From JARDZI01 sp041639705 (GTDB lineage Bacteria; Bacillota; Clostridia; Clostridiales; Caloramatoraceae), in contig JBEQBT010000044.1 in assembly GCA_041639705.1 (NCBI GenBank), positions 1 to 17,136 on the forward strand: DNA of 17,136 nucleotides, read 5' to 3'. The notes beneath the pieces are model-generated. The model did not search any database. It had not been told where the DNA came from and worked only from the letters and a program-made list of their open reading frames with translations. Positions 6,480 to 13,697 of this stretch are shown piece by piece (within the stretch, counting starts at the first letter, position 1; every line of letters begins with the position of its first letter). A program made the position numbers and the translations under genes.

Positions 6480-7772
6480 TTATATATCATTTCTTATAAT
6501 ATCTTCATATGTCTCTCCCTTAACAATTAGTCTATCACATCCATCCTTAACCATAACAACAGGTGGTTTTGGATTTCTGTTATAATTACTTGCCATTGAA
6601 TAATTGTAAGCCCCGGTACTTAACACCGCAATTATATCTCCACTTTTAACATTTTGAAGCTCAATATCTTTAATCAATATATCTCCAGTTTCACAGCATT
6701 TTCCTGCAATTGTTACCTTTTCACTTATCTTTACTTCCTTATAATTAGCTACAACAGCGGTATATTTTGCTCCATATAGTGGTGGCCTTGGGTTATCTGT
6801 CATTCCTCCATCAACGCTTATATATTTTCTTATACCTTTTATATCCTTTACTGCACCAACTGTATACAATGTTATTCCGGCTTCTCCAACGATCCACCTG
6901 CCTGGTTCAATTATTACAGTAGGTTTCTTTAAATTTTGTTTCTTGAACTCCATTATAACTGTATCGTTTATTAAATTTGTAAAAAATGAAATATCATGCC
7001 TTATGTCACCTTTTACATAATAGATACCAAAACCTCCCCCAACATTTAATTCATTAAACTCAATTCCAAACTTATCAATAACATCTTTTGTGAACCCAGC
7101 CATAACTTCAATTTCCTTTTTGTAAATCATGTTTTCATCAAGTTGAGAGCCTATATGTGCATGGATTCCTCTTAGATTTAAAAATTTTGAATTTGTTATC
7201 CTCTCTACTGCTTTTAATGCACTTCCATCAACAAGTGAAAATCCAAATTTTGAATCTATCTGTCCTGTTTGAATAAATTCATGTGTATGGCCATCTATAC
7301 CTGGAATTATTCTTATCAACACATTGATTGATTTTTGTTTTGATAATAATATTTTTTCCAGATTATCAATCTCATAAAAATTATCAATTACAATTCTACC
7401 AACACCCTTTTCTACTGCCATCTCAAGTTCCTTGTAACCCTTATTATTACCGTGGAATATTACTTTTTCCATTGGAAAATCCGCTGTTGCAGCAGTATAT
7501 AGCTCTCCTCCAGACACAACATCCAGACCTAATCCCTCGCTTTTTATTATCCTGCACATTTCTTTATTTAAAAAAGCCTTACTGGCGTATGCTGCAAGTC
7601 CCTTATATCTTTCCATATGATGCTTTTTAATATCTCTACATCTTCTTCTTATTTCATCCTCATCCATTACATAAAGTGGTGTCCCATATTTCTTAGCCAA
7701 TTCAACACAATCACATCCAGAAATTGAAAGATTTCTATTCTCATTTATATCAATAAAATCATATACCAGCAT
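6480..7772 (-). CDS. lysA: Diaminopimelate decarboxylase
   Basis: The last step of lysine synthesis: meso-diaminopimelate to L-lysine plus CO2, a fold-type III PLP enzyme. It is 430 aa, normal length. The PLP lysine is K65 in AYASKAF, with HIGSQL near 206-211, the phosphate-binding NVGGGFGIYY near 243, EPGRWIVGE near 289, and the CCETGD catalytic cysteine region near 359-364. GAYNYSMASNYN at about 387-398 is the usual C-terminal substrate/PLP motif. I chose ATG 7770-7772 with AGGAGG 8 nt upstream; the TTG at 7776-7778 is only 2 nt from that site. It is separated from the other dap genes by a regulator and a spore gene. No lysine riboswitch is seen upstream. Confidence 0.97.
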   Translation of the reverse strand: MLVYDFIDINENRNLSISGCDCVELAKKYGTPLYVMDEDEIRRRCRDIKKHHMERYKGLAAYASKAFLNKEMCRIIKSEGLGLDVVSGGELYTAATADFPMEKVIFHGNNKGYKELEMAVEKGVGRIVIDNFYEIDNLEKILLSKQKSINVLIRIIPGIDGHTHEFIQTGQIDSKFGFSLVDGSALKAVERITNSKFLNLRGIHAHIGSQLDENMIYKKEIEVMAGFTKDVIDKFGIEFNELNVGGGFGIYYVKGDIRHDISFFTNLINDTVIMEFKKQNLKKPTVIIEPGRWIVGEAGITLYTVGAVKDIKGIRKYISVDGGMTDNPRPPLYGAKYTAVVANYKEVKISEKVTIAGKCCETGDILIKDIELQNVKSGDIIAVLSTGAYNYSMASNYNRNPKPPVVMVKDGCDRLIVKGETYEDIIRNDI

Positions 7773-7802
7773 AATCAAAACCTCCTAAGTAATTTTGCAT
7801 AT

Positions 7803-7808
7803 ATTATA
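7803..7808 (-). promoter_or_regulatory. Candidate -10 box for lysA
   Basis: A perfect TATAAT on the - strand lies about 31-38 nt upstream of the lysA ATG, without a convincing -35 (TTCTAT at 17 bp). Its transcript would have a leader of roughly 25 nt, too short for a riboswitch. Confidence 0.4.
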
Positions 7809-7866
7809 AGCAATTTACATGCCAAATAGAAAATGTATGCTGGTATTGAGCCATATTATAGAAAGA

Positions 7867-8011
7867 ATGCGTCGCAAGCAAAATATAATCTCATAATCTC
7901 ATATGGGTGGCACCAATGGCCGTGTCATTCTGAGCGCAGCGAAGAATCTTCCCCTAGGTACGCTTTAAGATTCTTCGCTGCGCTCAGAATGACAGTAACC
8001 TTACGACGCAT
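7867..8011. mobile_element. Palindromic element 3
   Basis: The region 7773-8114 holds no gene. The core is a perfect 27-bp hairpin (7924-7950 and 7967-7993) with a 16-nt loop, enclosed by an outer pair ATGCGTCGCAAG (7867-7878) / CTTACGACGCAT (8000-8011) with one mismatch. The core is homologous to elements 1 and 2, but the flanks differ, so the 70-bp core is the conserved unit. It is more G+C-rich than its surroundings. Confidence 0.65.
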
Positions 8012-8072
8012 AACCACACAGATGCGCTTTTATTTATTTGACATTATCACCAAATATGTGCTTAAATCTGCA

Positions 8073-8122
8073 TAAAATAGTTCGCATACGCGGAATCTGT
8101 TCCGTATATGCGAACTATTTTA
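8073..8122 (-). terminator. Long hairpin terminator of the sigma-54 regulator gene
   Basis: Arms of 23 nt (8073-8095 and 8100-8122) pair with two mismatched positions around a 4-nt loop. The distal arm includes the regulator's stop codon (8115-8117). The arms end in AAAATAG/CTATTTTA, so the hairpin could end transcription in either direction. Confidence 0.65.
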
Positions 8123-9929
8123 GCTCTATGTTATATTTTTTTACCTTCTCATAAAATGCTGTTTTCTTTATATCCAATACTTCCATTACTTTCTGCCTAT
8201 CACCATTATACTGTTTAAGACAATTAACGATTGCATTCTTTTCGGTAGTAGTTAGAATTACAGATAAACTCCTTTGACTTTCATTGTTTAAATGGGGTAG
8301 CAATATGTCCTCTTCTATAATGTACTGTCCCTCAGACATACTTAATGCTCTTTCCAAAGTATTTTCAAGCTCTCTTATATTACCTGGGAAATCATATTCA
8401 TATAGAATTTTAAATGCCTCGTTTGAAAGTATTTTATACTGGAGACCTTCTCTTCTGCATATTTTACTTATAATAGATTGACATATGGAATGTATATCTT
8501 CTTTTCTATCTCTTAATGCTGGCATTTTTAAAGGCATTACATTAATTCTATAATACAGATCCTCTCTAAAACTTCCTATTGAAATCATTTCAATGAGATT
8601 CTTATTTGTAGCACAAATGAACCTTACATCCACATATATGGGAGTTGTTCCTCCTACTGGAATTACTTTTTTATCTTGAATTACATGTAAAAGCTTTACC
8701 TGAAGGTTAACTGACATTTCAGATATTTCATCTAAAAATACTGTACCCCCATCTGCAAATTCAATAAGGCCTTTTTTCCCTTCTTTATTTGCACCTGTAA
8801 ATGCTCCCGGTACATAACCAAATAGCTCACTTTCCAATAGATTTTCTGACAGAGCACCGCAGTTTATTTCAACGAATTTTTTTTCTCTACGTTTGCTATA
8901 TTCATGAATTGCCTTTGCAATGAAGCTCTTTCCAGTTCCGCTTTCACCCATAACAAGTATTGTTAATGAGGATAGAGCTGCTTTTTTTGCATAGCTTAAG
9001 AGCTCCTTCATCCCAATGCTTTCACCATTTATCATATTAAAGGGATCATAAACCATATCCTCAATCTCAAGTAATTTTTTTAATATTTCATCCTTCTCAT
9101 CTATTATCTTTTTAACCTCTGATAAATCCTCAACCTTTAAAACTGCTCCTTCATTCTTGTCGCTAATTTTTATTGGGAATATGCTGCATCTCACAGGTCT
9201 ACCGTTAATCTCATCATATATATTAGTATGGCTTTTTGAACTGTAAACACTGCTTTTTAGGAGCATCTCTATACTCTTTGAGCTTCCTAAAATTTCTGTT
9301 ATATCCTTATTTATTACATCAACCTCCATAAATCCGTTAGCTATTTTTTTAAGATATCTTTTGCCATTTAAAATGTTTTTTATATCTTCTTTCCTTACAG
9401 AATAACCCTTGCTTTGATAAAACTTAACTTCCATACTAGATTTATCTAGTATTACAATATGTCCTATTGATTTAATAAAGTTATAAGGAAACTCATTATT
9501 GCCTACCTTTATTGTTATCTTTCTATGCAGCAAATCAATTGTTGAACTTATTTCTATTCCTTCAATACTTTTACTAATAGAAAGTATTTCCTTGCTATTA
9601 CCTGATGAATATTTATACTCTCCTTTACCTTCATATCTTCCTATATAAACAAAGGAGGAAGTCTTAGGGATAGCTTCAGTTACTCCTATATGTTCTAAAT
9701 CCACTTGTTCCATTCCACCATCATCAAAGCCAAGTGAATTGTCTCCTATTATTACAACATCACCCTTGGAAATTTCTCCAGCAGCATGTCCAATTATCTG
9801 ATTATATGTAATACCAAATATTTCTTTTGCTGACCTATTAATAATATTAATTTTTTTATCTCTGTCTATGCCAATAATTCCTTCTGATATGTTTTCCATT
9901 ATTAAATATCTCATCATTAGCTCATCCAT
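8115..9929 (-). CDS. Sigma-54-dependent transcriptional activator with PAS domain
   Basis: A 604-aa enhancer-binding protein. A PAS-like domain occupies about residues 5-50 (SEGIIGIDRDKKINIINRSA). It is followed by a segment with GDVVIIGDNSLGFDDG, seen in some clostridial activators, and a probable second PAS-like region before the AAA+ core at about 240-280. The AAA+ core has Walker A GESGTGKS (328-335), the sigma-54 contact motif GAFTGA (375-380), Walker B VFLDE (397-401) and FREDLYYRINV (454-464). A Fis-type helix-turn-helix ends the protein (about 560-600). It lacks a receiver domain, so the PAS region probably senses a small ligand or redox state. Its position suggests control of amino-acid genes, but I found no clear -24/-12 promoter in the window. 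Confidence 0.93.
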   Translation of the reverse strand: MDELMMRYLIMENISEGIIGIDRDKKINIINRSAKEIFGITYNQIIGHAAGEISKGDVVIIGDNSLGFDDGGMEQVDLEHIGVTEAIPKTSSFVYIGRYEGKGEYKYSSGNSKEILSISKSIEGIEISSTIDLLHRKITIKVGNNEFPYNFIKSIGHIVILDKSSMEVKFYQSKGYSVRKEDIKNILNGKRYLKKIANGFMEVDVINKDITEILGSSKSIEMLLKSSVYSSKSHTNIYDEINGRPVRCSIFPIKISDKNEGAVLKVEDLSEVKKIIDEKDEILKKLLEIEDMVYDPFNMINGESIGMKELLSYAKKAALSSLTILVMGESGTGKSFIAKAIHEYSKRREKKFVEINCGALSENLLESELFGYVPGAFTGANKEGKKGLIEFADGGTVFLDEISEMSVNLQVKLLHVIQDKKVIPVGGTTPIYVDVRFICATNKNLIEMISIGSFREDLYYRINVMPLKMPALRDRKEDIHSICQSIISKICRREGLQYKILSNEAFKILYEYDFPGNIRELENTLERALSMSEGQYIIEEDILLPHLNNESQRSLSVILTTTEKNAIVNCLKQYNGDRQKVMEVLDIKKTAFYEKVKKYNIELK

Positions 9930-9966
9930 AAAATCAGCTCCGTACTAATATTTATTTATAACATTT

Positions 9967-9995
9967 AGTATATCAAACAAGGAATGAACTCACAA
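9967..9995 (-). promoter_or_regulatory. Predicted sigma-A promoter of the sigma-54 regulator gene
   Basis: On the - strand TTGTGA (9990-9995), a 17-bp spacer and TATACT (9967-9972). The predicted start near 9959 leaves a leader of about 30 nt. Confidence 0.45.
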
Positions 9996-10053
9996 TGAAA
10001 TTTAGTATTTAGTTTAAACAAAATAAAGTTTGCTTATATAATATCTTTAAGTA

Positions 10054-10290
10054 TTATTTTTTCTTATTCCACATTCGTCCAGCTTCTTTGTTTCTTTTTG
10101 TCATTATACCACCTATCCTACCTGTTTCTTCTGCAGTTAAACCACTCCATCCTACACTTTTTACCTTATCAACTAATCCAAGTTCATCGGCTATTTCATA
10201 CTTTATTTTTTCTCTTTCAATTTCTTCTTCAGTTAATTCCTTTTTAGCCTTTAATTTTGCCTTTACGACTTTTTTAAATGGAACTGTCAC
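10054..10290 (-). CDS. Small acid-soluble spore protein, alpha/beta type (SspF-like)
   Basis: A DNA-binding spore protein of 78 aa that would coat and protect forespore DNA. The family core YEIADELGLVDKV...GWSGLTAEETGRIGGIMTKR spans about residues 31-66. The germination-protease recognition region is EIADE at 32-36. The N-terminal 30 residues are unusually Lys/Glu-rich, making it longer at that end than classic SspA/B and closer to SspF-type proteins. GTG 10288-10290 is the start, with GAGGCGG 4 nt upstream. A sigma-G-like promoter sits upstream, so forespore expression is likely. It appears monocistronic. Confidence 0.85.
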   Translation of the reverse strand: MTVPFKKVVKAKLKAKKELTEEEIEREKIKYEIADELGLVDKVKSVGWSGLTAEETGRIGGIMTKRNKEAGRMWNKKK

Positions 10291-10319
10291 AGTACCGCCT
10301 CTTTTCAGAAGATAAGGAG

Positions 10320-10372
10320 AATAAAAAATAACCTCCTTTGTTTTATTATTACAAAGAAGGTTATTTTTTATT
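10320..10372. terminator. Long A/T-flanked hairpin in the SASP leader
   Basis: Arms of 21 nt (10320-10340 and 10352-10372) pair with one mismatch around an 11-nt loop, with A and T tracts at the base. It looks like a bidirectional terminator, yet it lies upstream of both divergent genes. It overlaps the predicted sigma-G promoter of the SASP gene, so it may be a transcript barrier, an operator-like site or a leader structure. Confidence 0.55.
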
Positions 10373-10374
10373 CA
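10344..10374 (-). promoter_or_regulatory. Sigma-G-like (forespore) promoter of the SASP gene
   Basis: On the - strand TGAATA (10369-10374), an 18-bp spacer and AATAATA (10344-10350). This compares with the sigma-G pattern TGAATA-N18-CATACTA: the -35 is exact, the spacing exact, and the -10 matches 5 of 7. The leader would be about 45 nt. Confidence 0.5.
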
Positions 10375-10585
10375 AGTATATACCATGGTTAATAGTTATT
10401 GACGCTTAATTGTCAAATTTCTAAACTGTCTCCTATTTTATACTAAATGGATATAATTTGATATAATAAAATAATACACCTATTTAAATAATTTATCTAT
10501 ATAAAATATACAGTTCCTGCATAAATTATATTATATGCTACAAAAATATTTCAATTACGAATATAATCTTCTATTAACTATTCTA

Positions 10586-10614
10586 TTGCAAAGAAGTTAA
10601 CACATGCATATAAT
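10586..10614 (+). promoter_or_regulatory. Predicted sigma-A promoter of dapA-dapB
   Basis: TTGCAA (10586-10591), a 17-bp spacer and TATAAT (10609-10614). The start would be near 10621, so the leader is only about 25 nt, leaving no room for a lysine riboswitch. The rest of the gap between 10375 and 10585 is A+T-rich with no feature I can support. Confidence 0.65.
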
Positions 10615-10645
10615 AATATAAAGTGTATAAGAAAGGATGATATAA

Positions 10646-11527
10646 ATGAGCTTATTTACTGGAGCTGGCGTGGCAATAGTAACACCATTTAATGAAGCTG
10701 GTGTGGATTTAAAGAAACTTGAAGAACTTATAGAGTGGCATATTAAAAATAAGACAGATGCCATTATCATTTGTGGTACTACTGGTGAAGCCTCTACAAT
10801 GAGTGAACAAGAGAAAAAAGAGACTATAAAATATACAATAGATATTGTAAATGGAAGAATACCTGTTATTGCAGGAACCGGCAGCAACAATACCAAAACC
10901 TCTGTTGAAATGAGCAAATGGGCTGATTCTATTGGGGTTGATGGTCTTTTAGTTATTACTCCCTACTATAATAAAACTACTCAAAGAGGATGTATAGAGC
11001 ATTTTAAGGTAATTGCAAATGCAGTAACTAAACCTATTATTATATATAATGTACCCTCAAGAACAGGCTTTAATATCACTCCAGAGACTCTATTTGAGCT
11101 TTCAAAAATTGATAATATAGTAGCTGTTAAGGAAGCAAGTTCAAATATAGTACAGATAGCAGAAGTTGCTCAGCTTTGTGGAGAAAATCTTGATATCTAT
11201 TCTGGAAATGATGATCAGATAGTTCCTATACTTTCACTTGGTGGAAAGGGTGTTATATCTGTAGTTGGAAATATATTGCCAGAGGATACTCATAATATAT
11301 GCGAAAAATACTTTAATGGAGATCTAATTGGTTCTCTAAAGCTGCAATTAAAAATGCTTCCATTAATAAAGGCTTTATTTGTTGAAACAAATCCAATCCC
11401 TGTAAAAACCGCAATGAATATTATGAATATGCAAGTTGGAGGTCTTAGATTACCTCTTTTTGAAATGTCATCTAAGAACATTGAGTTATTAAAGAAGGAA
11501 ATGCTAGCATATGGAATTGATATATAG
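10646..11527 (+). CDS. dapA: 4-Hydroxy-tetrahydrodipicolinate synthase
   Basis: The first committed enzyme of diaminopimelate synthesis. It condenses pyruvate with aspartate semialdehyde in the cytoplasm. A 293-aa TIM barrel of the DHDPS family: GTTGE at 44-48 (T45/T46), PYYNK near 106-110, the catalytic Y134 with R139 in YNVPSRTG, and the Schiff-base K162 in AVKEAS. The ribosome binding site AAAGGA precedes the ATG. dapB starts 11 nt after the stop, so the two form an operon behind a consensus promoter. The product feeds lysine, peptidoglycan and spore dipicolinic acid. All key residues are present. Confidence 0.97.
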   Translation: MSLFTGAGVAIVTPFNEAGVDLKKLEELIEWHIKNKTDAIIICGTTGEASTMSEQEKKETIKYTIDIVNGRIPVIAGTGSNNTKTSVEMSKWADSIGVDGLLVITPYYNKTTQRGCIEHFKVIANAVTKPIIIYNVPSRTGFNITPETLFELSKIDNIVAVKEASSNIVQIAEVAQLCGENLDIYSGNDDQIVPILSLGGKGVISVVGNILPEDTHNICEKYFNGDLIGSLKLQLKMLPLIKALFVETNPIPVKTAMNIMNMQVGGLRLPLFEMSSKNIELLKKEMLAYGIDI

Positions 11528-11538
11528 GAGTGAATATA

Positions 11539-12303
11539 ATGAAGGTATTAATGCATGGCTGTAATGGAAGAATGGGTCGAGTAATGGTCAGACTTATATC
11601 AGAAGCTTCTGATATGGAAATAGTATGTGGAGTGGATAGTTTTCCAGAAAAATTTAAAAACGATTTTCCTGTTTATTCATCATTGGAAAAGGTAACAGAA
11701 AATGTCGATATTTTAATTGATTTTTCAAACCACTCCTGTATAAATGATATAATAAAATTCGGCAGGTTGCGAATGCTACCGCTTATAATCTGCACCACTG
11801 GCTTTACCCCTGAGGAAAGGTCACTGATGATAGATGCATCAAAGTTTATACCTATATTTAACTCTGCTAATATGTCAATTGGAGTAAATATACTAATATC
11901 CCTTGTAAAACAAGCTGCGAGATCACTTTCCGAAGGTTTTGATATAGAAATAATTGAAAAACACCATAATCAAAAACTTGATGCTCCAAGTGGCACTGCA
12001 CTAATGATTGCCGATGCCATTAATAACACTTTAGATGATGAATATAATTATGTATATGGAAGGCATTCTAAAACTCAAAAGCGATTAAAAAAGGAAATAG
12101 GTATACATGCAATAAGAGGCGGAGCAATAGTCGGTGAGCATCAGGTCATATTTGCTGGAGGGGGAGAAGTAATTGAAGTAACCCATTCAGCAATCTCTAG
12201 GGACGTATTTGGATATGGTGCCATTGCTGCGGTCAGGTTTATGATGAATAAAAATCCTGGAATGTATAATATGGATGATGTTTTAAAAAAGAGTAATGTT
12301 TAG
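11539..12303 (+). CDS. dapB: 4-Hydroxy-tetrahydrodipicolinate reductase
   Basis: The NAD(P)H-dependent second step, giving tetrahydrodipicolinate. It is 254 aa, slightly short for the family. The nucleotide-binding GCNGRMGR is at 7-14, CTTGF at 85-89, and the catalytic signature EKHHNQKLDAPSGTA is at 140-154 with H142/H143 and K146. RGG near 193-195 and GEHQV near 199-203 complete the set. I chose ATG 11539. The GTG at 11530 is part of the site AGGAGTG that follows the dapA stop and cannot be both. It is cotranscribed with dapA, and hairpins follow. Confidence 0.96.
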   Translation: MKVLMHGCNGRMGRVMVRLISEASDMEIVCGVDSFPEKFKNDFPVYSSLEKVTENVDILIDFSNHSCINDIIKFGRLRMLPLIICTTGFTPEERSLMIDASKFIPIFNSANMSIGVNILISLVKQAARSLSEGFDIEIIEKHHNQKLDAPSGTALMIADAINNTLDDEYNYVYGRHSKTQKRLKKEIGIHAIRGGAIVGEHQVIFAGGGEVIEVTHSAISRDVFGYGAIAAVRFMMNKNPGMYNMDDVLKKSNV

Positions 12304-12305
12304 TT

Positions 12306-12325
12306 GCCCATACTGTAAAATGGGC
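12306..12325 (+). terminator. Short hairpin after dapB
   Basis: A 6-bp stem GCCCAT/ATGGGC with an 8-nt loop, followed by TTTAATTGT. A weak terminator on its own, 2 nt after the dapB stop. Confidence 0.5.
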
Positions 12326-12336
12326 TTTAATTGTAT

Positions 12337-12367
12337 AAAAACATGTGGAATATTTCTACATGTTTTT
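12337..12367. terminator. Bidirectional terminator between dapB and patA
   Basis: A 14-bp stem (12337-12350 / 12354-12367) with one G-T pair and a 3-nt loop, bounded by AAAAA and TTTTT tracts. Together with the preceding hairpin it suggests dapAB and patA are separate units or partly attenuated. Confidence 0.75.
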
Positions 12368-12379
12368 ATTTTAAAGGTC

Positions 12380-12405
12380 ACAAATGAATAAATATATTCA
12401 TTTGT
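12380..12405. promoter_or_regulatory. Perfect palindrome upstream of patA
   Basis: Perfect 11-bp arms ACAAATGAATA / TATTCATTTGT around AATA. It lies 30 bp before the patA start, after the dapB terminator. It lacks a clear T-tract and could be an operator or an RNA leader hairpin. Confidence 0.4.
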
Positions 12406-12435
12406 ATCAATATTTATAATACGAAGGTGATAAAA

Positions 12436-13590
12436 TTGGAACATTTAATAAATAATAAGGTCAGAGAAATTCAAATATCAGGCATAAGAAAATTTTATAA
12501 TTTAGTAGCAAACTATAAGGATGTTATTTCACTAACACTGGGTCAGCCTGATTTTTGCACTCCAGAGCATATAAAAACAGCTGGCAAATTAGCTATTGAA
12601 AACAATAGAACTTCATATACCCCTAATGCTGGTTTAGCTGAATTAAGGGAAGCTGCTTCACAATATTTTAAAAATAAATATTTTCTTCCATATGATCCAA
12701 CCAGTGAAATAATTGTAACTAACGGTGCAAGTGAAGGGATTGATATTGCCCTTAGAACTATATTAGATGTGGACTCTGAAGTAATATTACCAGGACCAGT
12801 TTACCCTGGCTATGAGCCTATTATAAGACTTTGTGGAGCTAATCCTGTATATGTTGATACTACTAACACTGGATTCAAATTGAATGCCTCTATGCTTAGG
12901 GAAAAAATCACTGATAAAACTAGATGTATTATACTTCCCTATCCCTCCAATCCAACTGGATGTGTTCTTAATGATGATGATTTAGCTGAAATAGCTAAGC
13001 TACTATTTGATAAGGATATATTTATATTATCAGATGAGATATACAGTGAACTTAATTATAATAGCAACCATTTATCTATAGCTACTTATCCTGGAATGAG
13101 AAATAAGACAATTGTAATAAATGGGCTGTCCAAGTCTCACTCCATGACTGGTTGGAGAATCGGCCTTACCCTTGCTCCTGATTATATTACAAAAAACATG
13201 CTTAAAGTACATCAATACAATGCTACCTGTGCATGCTCCATCAGTCAATATGCAGCTCTTGAGGCTTTAACAAATGGTGCAAATGATTCAAAGCCAATGA
13301 AGGAGGAATATGTGCTAAGAAGGGACTACATATACAAGCGTTTAATAGATATGAAACTTGATGTTATAAAACCAGATGGAGCCTTTTATATATTTCCATC
13401 TATAAAACAATTTAATATGAAATCCTTTGACTTTGCATTTAGATTACTAGATGAAGCCAGGGTTGCAGTGGTTCCTGGAGATGCATTTTCCAATTATGGG
13501 GAAGGATATATAAGGCTTTCATATGCATACTCAATGGACGCACTAAAAGAAGCATTGGATAGGATGGAAGGTTTTATAAAGACTTTATAG
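12436..13590 (+). CDS. patA: N-acetyl-LL-diaminopimelate aminotransferase
   Basis: A fold-type I aminotransferase of the acetylase branch, making N-acetyl-LL-DAP from N-acetyl-2-amino-6-oxopimelate. It is 384 aa. The start at TTG 12436 gives an N-terminus MEHLINNKVREIQISGIRKF that parallels B. subtilis PatA. AAGGTGAT is correctly spaced for that codon, and GTG 12427 is part of this site. The motifs are TSYTPNAG (59-66), GPVYPGYEP, PYPSNPTG (168-175), SDEIYSE (D200, Y203), the PLP K233 in LSKSHSMTGWR with R241, and YIRLSYA near the C-terminus. A promoter is not obvious. Readthrough from dapAB past the hairpins is possible. Confidence 0.94.
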   Translation: MEHLINNKVREIQISGIRKFYNLVANYKDVISLTLGQPDFCTPEHIKTAGKLAIENNRTSYTPNAGLAELREAASQYFKNKYFLPYDPTSEIIVTNGASEGIDIALRTILDVDSEVILPGPVYPGYEPIIRLCGANPVYVDTTNTGFKLNASMLREKITDKTRCIILPYPSNPTGCVLNDDDLAEIAKLLFDKDIFILSDEIYSELNYNSNHLSIATYPGMRNKTIVINGLSKSHSMTGWRIGLTLAPDYITKNMLKVHQYNATCACSISQYAALEALTNGANDSKPMKEEYVLRRDYIYKRLIDMKLDVIKPDGAFYIFPSIKQFNMKSFDFAFRLLDEARVAVVPGDAFSNYGEGYIRLSYAYSMDALKEALDRMEGFIKTL

Positions 13591-13620
13591 CAGCTGCTTG
13601 TGAGCAAGCTATATAACAAT

Positions 13621-13649
13621 TTGACAAATAAATTTTATGGTGCTATATT
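13621..13649 (+). promoter_or_regulatory. Predicted strong sigma-A promoter of dapH
   Basis: TTGACA (13621-13626, consensus), a 17-bp spacer and TATATT (13644-13649). A small palindrome ACGAT-C-ATCGT (13665-13675) lies just past the predicted start and could be an operator half or part of the leader. Confidence 0.65.
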
Positions 13650-13697
13650 TAATTCCAAATAAAAACGATCATCGTAGTAATAAGGAGAGTGTTTATA

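Noticed and set aside
7909..7925. A TGGCAC sequence resembling a sigma-54 -24 element
   Set aside because: There is no TTGC at the required spacing, and it lies in a repeat element with no gene downstream on the + strand.
7833..8075. An 80-codon + strand frame over palindromic element 3
   Set aside because: It consists largely of translated hairpin arms, with no ribosome binding site or family resemblance.
10375..10645. Possible lysine riboswitch upstream of dapA
   Set aside because: The consensus promoter leaves a leader of about 25 nt, and no L-box-like helices are seen.
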